From an uncultured Clostridia bacterium (GTDB lineage Bacteria; Bacillota; Clostridia; Christensenellales; CAG-138), in assembly GCA_937915925.1 (NCBI GenBank), contig CALGGM010000174.1, positions 1-18,935 on the forward strand: a stretch of DNA of 18,935 nt, written 5' to 3'. Position numbers and translations under genes: made by a program. Numbering within the stretch: position 1 is the first letter of the stretch; each line of letters starts with the position of its first letter. The notes under the pieces were generated by a model. That model worked only from the letters and a program-made list of their open reading frames with translations, did no database searches and was not told the DNA's origin. This document shows positions 14,029 to 18,935 of the stretch, in pieces.

Positions 14029-16362
14029 TTATGCCTCAATCGTTTCCTTCGGCTTGGTCGTCATGACCTTGTAAAGCTTCGTATCCTTTGGGAAATGATT
14101 CTCGAACGGTACGATGTTCCCAGCGCATTTCAGAAGTCCCTTGCCGGCGTCAGCATTGGTCACATACGAAAGCTGCGTTTCCGAGATACCGAGAAGCTTT
14201 GCAAGCTCGATTCGATCCGTCGCCGCCTGATTCAAAAGCGTGATGAACTCACTGTTTGCAAGCATTGTCCGTGCGGTGTGCGACTGCAGAAGATCCTCAA
14301 TGTTCTGCGAAATACCCGTGTAGCAGGCGTTGTGTTTCCGCGCGCGCTTCCATTGTTCGAAAAGGAAGTTGGAACTGTATTCGTTGGCAAAGAGCAGGTA
14401 GATCTCATCAATGAACACATAGGTCGGACGACCTTTCTTCTTGTTCCGTACGATTCGATTGTAGATGGAATCGAGAACAACTAGCATACCGACCGTCTTC
14501 AACGCCTTGCCGAGATCGCGGATGTCGTAACAGATCAGACTGCTTTCCGTATTGACATTGGTGGGCTTTGCGAAGGTATCGAGAGAACCGTCCGTAAACA
14601 GCTCGATCGCAAGAGCGACGTCCTTTGCTTCCGGTTCGGGCTGTTTCAGAAGCTCCTTGTGGAAGTCTTTGAGCGTCGGTACCTTGCCGGTGCAGCCGCG
14701 CTTGATAAACGGACGGTACACGATCTGCGTACAGCGGTCGATCAGCGATTTCTCCTTTGCAGAGAGTTTTCCGGAACCGACAAGCTGCTCACAGAGCGAA
14801 AGGATAAACTCGCTCTTCAACAATACCGGGTTCTCGGAATCTGCGTATTCAGATTCCATATCCATTGCATTGATGTGATTCTTGGAATCGGCAGCGATAT
14901 TGATCACTTCGCCGCCGAGCGCACGGACGAGCCGATTGTATTCGCGTTCCGGATCGATGATAATGACATCCCCCTGATTCCGTAGAACAAGCTGGATGAT
15001 CTCGTCCTTTGCGAAGAAGGATTTACCGGAACCGGACACACCGAGTACAAACCCGTTACCGTTCAACAGCGAACTTCGATTGACAAACAGCAGATTCTTA
15101 CTGATCGCGTTCTGCCCGCAGTAGATGCCTTCAGGGTGATTGATCTCCTGTGCCTGAAACGGCATAAAGACCGCTGCGGATTCTGTTGTCAGCGTTCGCA
15201 GAGCATTGATTTTCCGAAGCCCATACGGAAGCGTGGTATTCAGCCCGTCAAGCTGCTGATACTTCAGCGTCTGAAACTGACAGATATGCTTTCGCGCAAC
15301 GGAGAGCAGCGCTTCCGTGTCGGTGTCCAACTGCTTCTTACTGTCCGCTACATGAACGAGCGTGACGGTCACAAACATCATCCTTTGATCTCTTGATGTG
15401 AGATCGTCCAAGAACTCTTTGGATTCCTTGCGCTGCTGTTCGAGGTCATACGGAACGACTGCGGAAAAGTTGTTGTTCTTGTTCTGTTTACGCTGCCAGT
15501 TTGTGATCTCGGTTTCCGTACCGAGCAGCTTGCGCTCGACCTCCTTGACCGCTTCATCCGTGGGGATCGGGATAATGTCGATCGACAGCATGAGGTTGCG
15601 GTTGATGTCGCAAAGCTCGGATACCATGGAATCCTTGAGAAACGACGGGAATTCCTGCAGGTACAGAACGCGCGCATACTTCTTGCCGATCCTGATATGA
15701 TCGCTCTTGACTGTCATACTATCGGGACAGATGGCGTCCGTAAACGAGTGTCCGCGCTTCATGAGATCCTTCATATCGAAATGGTAACTATCCTCCCGTC
15801 CGATCCGGAAGAAGTCGTGAAAGACGCGCATCCGATCCACAACATCAATTTCATACAGCTTCGAGGATAGCCCGGCAAAGCGGGAAGCAAGCTCGGTATA
15901 GACGCGGGAGAAGAAGGTCTTCGCCTCCTCGTAGGACTTCTTGATCACGGATACCGTGATGTACTTCTCCTGCAGGATGCCGTTGCCACGGATCGCGGCA
16001 TCCATGATCATGCTGTTGTATTCGTCACGGTATTCGTCCAGACCGTCGTCTGCGTGTGGGATCAGATTCCTTGCAAAACTGCTTTTCGTCATGCGCCGGT
16101 TGTTGATCGTGATCTTGGTGGTCGCACCGATCTCCAGCGCGTTCAGCAGCTCGCAGTATGCCAGAAACATGGCAAGCTGATCGTCCCGCGCCGCAACAGA
16201 GTAGTTGACGTCCGTGAATCGGAACGTGCGCGAGAACTTGTTTCCGACCTGAAAGGTTCCATCCTTCCAGATCTTTTTGATCGGGATAGTATCCTGTACA
16301 GAAGAAGGAACCTTAAACGGTTCCTTCTCAGACTTCAGTATTTGATTGAGCGTTTTAATCAA
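14029..16362 (-). CDS. virB4: VirB4-family conjugation ATPase (777 aa)
   Basis: The C-terminal half carries a Walker A motif GVSGSGKS (441-448), a DVIIIDPEREY segment (465-475), a Walker B motif YVFIDE (648-653), and the RKHN...TGISQNIEDLL segment (675-691) typical of VirB4/TrsE ATPases. The N-terminal half (1-400) is the less conserved membrane-associated domain. It powers assembly of the type IV secretion channel. The start is a TTG at 16362, set by AGGAGG 9 nt upstream; it overlaps the stop of the PrgI gene by 8 nt. Length and motifs are complete, so it is probably functional. Confidence 0.92.
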   Translation of the reverse strand: MIKTLNQILKSEKEPFKVPSSVQDTIPIKKIWKDGTFQVGNKFSRTFRFTDVNYSVAARDDQLAMFLAYCELLNALEIGATTKITINNRRMTKSSFARNLIPHADDGLDEYRDEYNSMIMDAAIRGNGILQEKYITVSVIKKSYEEAKTFFSRVYTELASRFAGLSSKLYEIDVVDRMRVFHDFFRIGREDSYHFDMKDLMKRGHSFTDAICPDSMTVKSDHIRIGKKYARVLYLQEFPSFLKDSMVSELCDINRNLMLSIDIIPIPTDEAVKEVERKLLGTETEITNWQRKQNKNNNFSAVVPYDLEQQRKESKEFLDDLTSRDQRMMFVTVTLVHVADSKKQLDTDTEALLSVARKHICQFQTLKYQQLDGLNTTLPYGLRKINALRTLTTESAAVFMPFQAQEINHPEGIYCGQNAISKNLLFVNRSSLLNGNGFVLGVSGSGKSFFAKDEIIQLVLRNQGDVIIIDPEREYNRLVRALGGEVINIAADSKNHINAMDMESEYADSENPVLLKSEFILSLCEQLVGSGKLSAKEKSLIDRCTQIVYRPFIKRGCTGKVPTLKDFHKELLKQPEPEAKDVALAIELFTDGSLDTFAKPTNVNTESSLICYDIRDLGKALKTVGMLVVLDSIYNRIVRNKKKGRPTYVFIDEIYLLFANEYSSNFLFEQWKRARKHNACYTGISQNIEDLLQSHTARTMLANSEFITLLNQAATDRIELAKLLGISETQLSYVTNADAGKGLLKCAGNIVPFENHFPKDTKLYKVMTTKPKETIEA

Positions 16363-16708
16363 CGCGCAGCACCTCCTTTAGTTTTCCGCTTGACAGGACC
16401 GAGGCATATAGGTTCGTGGGCTTTGAGGTCAGTTGCTTCGGCATGAGAAACTCGGATTGGATATACGCCTTGATAAACTGTTCGGCGGTCATGCCATGGT
16501 ATTTCACAAAGCCGAGGATCGCAAAGGGGAACGCTGCAACGACGCACAGCCAACTGACGGTTTCCGTGCCGAGCACGTTCCGAAGTCCGAAATACACGCC
16601 GATTGCAACGCCAACCGCCAGCACCGCGAAAATGAACTGGCGCAGCGACAAGCCCATGAAGATCGACTCCTGATAGTCGCGGATTTCTTTGTTGATTTTG
16701 ATTTCCAA
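16355..16708 (-). CDS. PrgI-family membrane protein, VirB3-like (117 aa)
   Basis: Two close membrane helices (about 22-41 and 49-68) are followed by a KYHGMTAEQFIKAYIQSEFL segment and a short tail with LTSKPTNLY, the usual pattern of PrgI-family proteins of Firmicute conjugative elements. They hold the place of VirB3 and dock VirB4 to the channel. The start is a TTG with GGAG about 7 nt upstream. The gene lies 22 nt after the VirB6-like gene and overlaps virB4 by 8 nt. Confidence 0.88.
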   Translation of the reverse strand: MEIKINKEIRDYQESIFMGLSLRQFIFAVLAVGVAIGVYFGLRNVLGTETVSWLCVVAAFPFAILGFVKYHGMTAEQFIKAYIQSEFLMPKQLTSKPTNLYASVLSSGKLKEVLRVD

Positions 16709-16730
16709 TGTGGTCTCCTTTCATAGATTA

Positions 16731-17570
16731 TTAGAACCCGATCATTTCCTTGACCACGCGATCGCTCATCTTGACCGCGCCGACAAGGACAAGGAAGTTG
16801 AAGATCAGTTGGAACAGGAACGCCCATACAACCGTTGTCGCATCTCCACTCGTATTGATCGGCGGGTTCTCCGTCAGCACCGAATAGACGATACAGGCAA
16901 GAATAATAATGACACCCTGCAGGCATACCCCGGCATATGACTTCAAGAACTGACGTCCCACCTGGGATGTTCCTTCGCCTGCAAACGACGCAAGCGGGAT
17001 CGGCGCGACAGCGGTGTACATGAAGATCTTAAAGATGCGCGAGTAAACCGTGAGGATCATAACGAATGAAAGCACCGTTACAAGAAGCGCACCGATCAGC
17101 GCTATGATCCACAGCGGAATGCTGTCGAGAAAGGAGCACTGGTTGATCTTCTGCACGATCGCATCCGGCAGCGTGATTCCGGTCGTCAGAACACCTCCGG
17201 CATGAGCGGAGATGTTGTTGAGAATTCCGTGCCCGATCTTGAAGATGCCGGTCAGAATGTCCATGCTGTAGCCGACCACGGCTTTTGCAATGGCAAAGCG
17301 GATAAACAGCTTCAGCGCGACCTCCGGACGCTTGATCTCCGAAAAGTTGGTGGTTGTTTTCACCACGCCGACGATAAAGAACAGAACGAGCAGCGCATAC
17401 GCGATGGCCTTTAGTCCGCCTTGAATGTTGGCGATTGCGCTCCACACAGCGCCGCCGCGGATGTTCTGCGGAGAGGTGGTCAGAAGTGTCCAGATGGTTT
17501 GCATGGCGTCCGACCAAAAGTTGAGGGTGTAGTTCAGAATGTCTATGATCCAGTTACCGGATGACTGCAA
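16731..17570 (-). CDS. VirB6/TrbL-like integral membrane protein of the conjugation channel (279 aa)
   Basis: About six membrane helices lie in the order expected for the CD0411/TrsL group. An amphipathic N-terminus (WIIDILNYTLNFWSDAMQ) is followed by a helix with VVKTTTNFSEIKRPE after it. Further helices include a VYSRIFKIFMYTAVAPIPLASF segment with a GTSQVGRQFLKSYAGVC loop, and a C-terminal KMSDRVVKEMIGF. The start is taken as the TTG at 17570, since AAAGGAGG lies 8 nt before it; a GTG at 17579 overlaps that site. The protein should form the inner-membrane part of the DNA channel. It follows the pilin gene after a strong hairpin. Confidence 0.85.
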   Translation of the reverse strand: MQSSGNWIIDILNYTLNFWSDAMQTIWTLLTTSPQNIRGGAVWSAIANIQGGLKAIAYALLVLFFIVGVVKTTTNFSEIKRPEVALKLFIRFAIAKAVVGYSMDILTGIFKIGHGILNNISAHAGGVLTTGITLPDAIVQKINQCSFLDSIPLWIIALIGALLVTVLSFVMILTVYSRIFKIFMYTAVAPIPLASFAGEGTSQVGRQFLKSYAGVCLQGVIIILACIVYSVLTENPPINTSGDATTVVWAFLFQLIFNFLVLVGAVKMSDRVVKEMIGF

Positions 17571-17587
17571 AAGCGTCACCTCCTTTT

Positions 17588-17618
17588 CGACAGGGCAGGC
17601 AAAATGTCTGCCCTGTCG
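17588..17618 (-). other. Intercistronic hairpin between pilin and VirB6-like genes
   Basis: A perfect 11-bp stem (CGACAGGGCAG with CTGCCCTGTCG) and a 9-nt loop end just before the AAAAGGAGG ribosome site of the next gene. No T run follows on the minus strand, so a terminator is unlikely. A role in mRNA processing or in protecting the abundant pilin message is more plausible. Confidence 0.6.
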
Positions 17619-17626
17619 TTATGAAA

Positions 17627-17929
17627 TCAACCGGTGATCAGGGACAGGATTTCTTTCGTAAAGGTAATGACGATACCGCCGGCAATCGTCAGCATACCGT
17701 TTGCTCTCTGCGACGGATCGTGCGACTTCAAGCTGAGACCGAGCTGCAGAATGCCGAAGCCGAGCAGGATGATACCGATTGCCCGGATAAAGCCGAAGAT
17801 AAAGTCGCTGAGGTTATTGACAACCTTAATCGGGTCATCGTCCGCGAATGCTGTGGTCGCAAAAGAAAGGGTCAGTACGATTGCACAGAAGATGCAAAAG
17901 ATCATGCGGGTTCGTTTGGACATTTTCAT
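17627..17929 (-). CDS. Maff2/VirB2-like small membrane protein, probable conjugative pilin (100 aa)
   Basis: An N-terminal Sec-type signal (cleavage expected after A-F-A at residue 29) is followed by DDDPIKVVNNL and two membrane helices (about 42-65 and 77-95) joined by a short polar loop (KSHDPSQRANG). Size and layout fit the Maff2 family and VirB2/TrbC-type pilin subunits. The ATG overlaps the virD4 stop by 4 nt (ATGA), with GGAGG 10 nt upstream. A second ATG two codons later is also possible. Confidence 0.8.
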   Translation of the reverse strand: MKMSKRTRMIFCIFCAIVLTLSFATTAFADDDPIKVVNNLSDFIFGFIRAIGIILLGFGILQLGLSLKSHDPSQRANGMLTIAGGIVITFTKEILSLITG

Positions 17930-18935
17930 ATAGTGGTTTCCTCCGTTTCGTTTTCATCGAGTAAAATGTATTGTTCAGCGTTATCGAAGTTAAAAGCTTC
18001 GCTAAACGGGATATAGGAATAGGACTGTCCTTTGTGAATGTACGGGGGATAGCCGCCGTTGACAGTCATGTGAATGTTCGGATGGTGATTGAGATCATAC
18101 TTATCATCCATCACCGCGGGAAATCCGCGAATAAAGAGAAGCGCTTTGCTGTTGTCCAGCAAACGTACTTCGTCAGGCGTCATGAGCTCTCGCCCGGTCG
18201 TCTGCATATTTGTCGAGTAACTGCCGCTCTTGCCCTTCGTCTGTCCATGGGTGCGTGTGTCGATTGTCTCCTTGCCGAGCAGCTTTGAGATGTACTCATG
18301 GGTGCTTTGTTCATTGCCGCCGAGATAGAGCAACGTGTCGCAGTTGCCGGTGATTGTCTCCCAACCGTGCTCCTTATAGAGCCCTTTCAACTGGGCAAGG
18401 TTCTGCACAATGATTGTTGCACTGATCTCACGGGAGCGCATGGTCGCAAGGGATTTGTCGAACTCCTCCGGCAGAGATACGTTGGCAAACTCGTCGAGGA
18501 TCATCCGCACATGAATCGGAAGCCGTCCGTGATACACATGGTCGGCTTGGTAGTAGAGCTCCTGAATGATCTGCGTGTAGAGCATACCGACGAGATAGGA
18601 CAGGGACGTATCGTTGTCGGGAATGACGGCAAAAATCGCCGTTTTCTGTTTTCCGAGTTCGCTGATGCCCATATCGTCATGGTCGGTGATCGAACAGATC
18701 TGATCCATGTTGAATGCCGCCAATCTTACCGCCAAAGAGATGTTGATGCTTTTTGCCGTTTTACCTGCTGCCTGCTTATAGATCCGATACTGTTTTACAG
18801 CGATGTGCATGGGCTGATTATCTCCGAGCTGCTTAAACAGCAGATCGAGCGCTGACACATACGTTTCCTTATCCTCACGAACATCGGCGTAGGAGAGCAT
18901 CTTCATGATCATGCTGAAGTTCTGTTCTTCCTCCG
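17926..18935 (-). CDS. virD4: VirD4/TraG-family coupling ATPase, C-terminal part (truncated by window edge)
   Basis: The frame is open to the right edge, so about 335 residues of the C-terminal part are visible and the N-terminus with Walker A is missing. Present are the AIFAVIPDND segment, Walker B in VRMILDEFANV (around 18490-18510), the RSREISATIIVQNLAQLKGLY segment and the CDTLLYLGGNEQSTHEYIS segment, all typical of TraG/VirD4 proteins of Firmicute ICEs. It brings the relaxase-DNA complex to the secretion channel. The stop overlaps the pilin ATG by 4 nt, placing it first among the visible conjugation genes. A methionine at 18912 is internal and not the true start. Confidence 0.92.
   Translation of the reverse strand, partial: EEEQNFSMIMKMLSYADVREDKETYVSALDLLFKQLGDNQPMHIAVKQYRIYKQAAGKTAKSINISLAVRLAAFNMDQICSITDHDDMGISELGKQKTAIFAVIPDNDTSLSYLVGMLYTQIIQELYYQADHVYHGRLPIHVRMILDEFANVSLPEEFDKSLATMRSREISATIIVQNLAQLKGLYKEHGWETITGNCDTLLYLGGNEQSTHEYISKLLGKETIDTRTHGQTKGKSGSYSTNMQTTGRELMTPDEVRLLDNSKALLFIRGFPAVMDDKYDLNHHPNIHMTVNGGYPPYIHKGQSYSYIPFSEAFNFDNAEQYILLDENETEETTI

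Noticed and set aside
11863..14484. Long plus-strand open frames opposite the NlpC/P60 and virB4 genes (for example 11863-12462 and 13516-14484)
   Set aside because: They are antisense to well-supported genes, lack convincing ribosome sites and encode no recognisable domain; the GC-rich repeats of the true genes keep these frames open.
1..18935. tRNA, rRNA, CRISPR arrays, insertion sequences, integrase, relaxase, att sites
   Set aside because: None of their signatures were seen on either strand in this window.

Overview
The window looks like part of an integrative and conjugative element (ICE) from a Gram-positive anaerobe of the class Clostridia, probably a gut Oscillospiraceae or Lachnospiraceae relative. 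The reasons are strong Shine-Dalgarno sequences, lipoprotein and Sec signals of Firmicute type, a PrgI/VirB4/VirD4 conjugation set of Tn916/CTn style, a sortase, and an ECF sigma factor paired with a DUF4367-type anti-sigma. No integrase, relaxase, att site, rRNA or tRNA is visible, so the element ends lie outside the window.

Right part (about 11.0-18.9 kb, minus strand, visibly more GC-rich): one conjugation operon read right to left. Its order is VirD4/TraG coupling ATPase (N-terminus cut off by the window edge), Maff2/VirB2-like pilin, VirB6/TrbL-like membrane channel, PrgI (VirB3-like), VirB4 ATPase, NlpC/P60 cell-wall hydrolase with a long N-terminal arm, and a sortase. Genes overlap or lie close together, three of them appear to start with TTG, and two intercistronic hairpins may tune expression. 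A terminator follows the sortase.

Middle (8.4-10.9 kb, plus strand, AT-rich): a three-gene cargo operon. The first two genes match the Kiwa anti-phage pair: a four-helix membrane protein like KwaA and a DUF4868 protein like KwaB. The third encodes a DUF4365 protein with the residues of a PD-(D/E)XK nuclease. Kiwa is normally described as a two-gene system, so this linked third gene is the best candidate in the window for an undescribed defence arrangement.

Left part (1-8.14 kb, minus strand, AT-rich): an export-oriented cluster headed by an ECF sigma factor and a membrane anti-sigma. It is followed by a secreted staphopain/C39-like cysteine protease, a small lipoprotein, two small secreted proteins, a 12-helix membrane protein that looks like two fused ABC-2 permease halves, a 474-residue lipoprotein, and the start of another ABC-2-type permease. 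A duplicated block (3' end of the anti-sigma plus 5' end of a secreted-protein gene) occurs at 4.4-4.8 and 6.7-7.1 kb. In each copy the opposite half has decayed, which records a duplication within the cluster.
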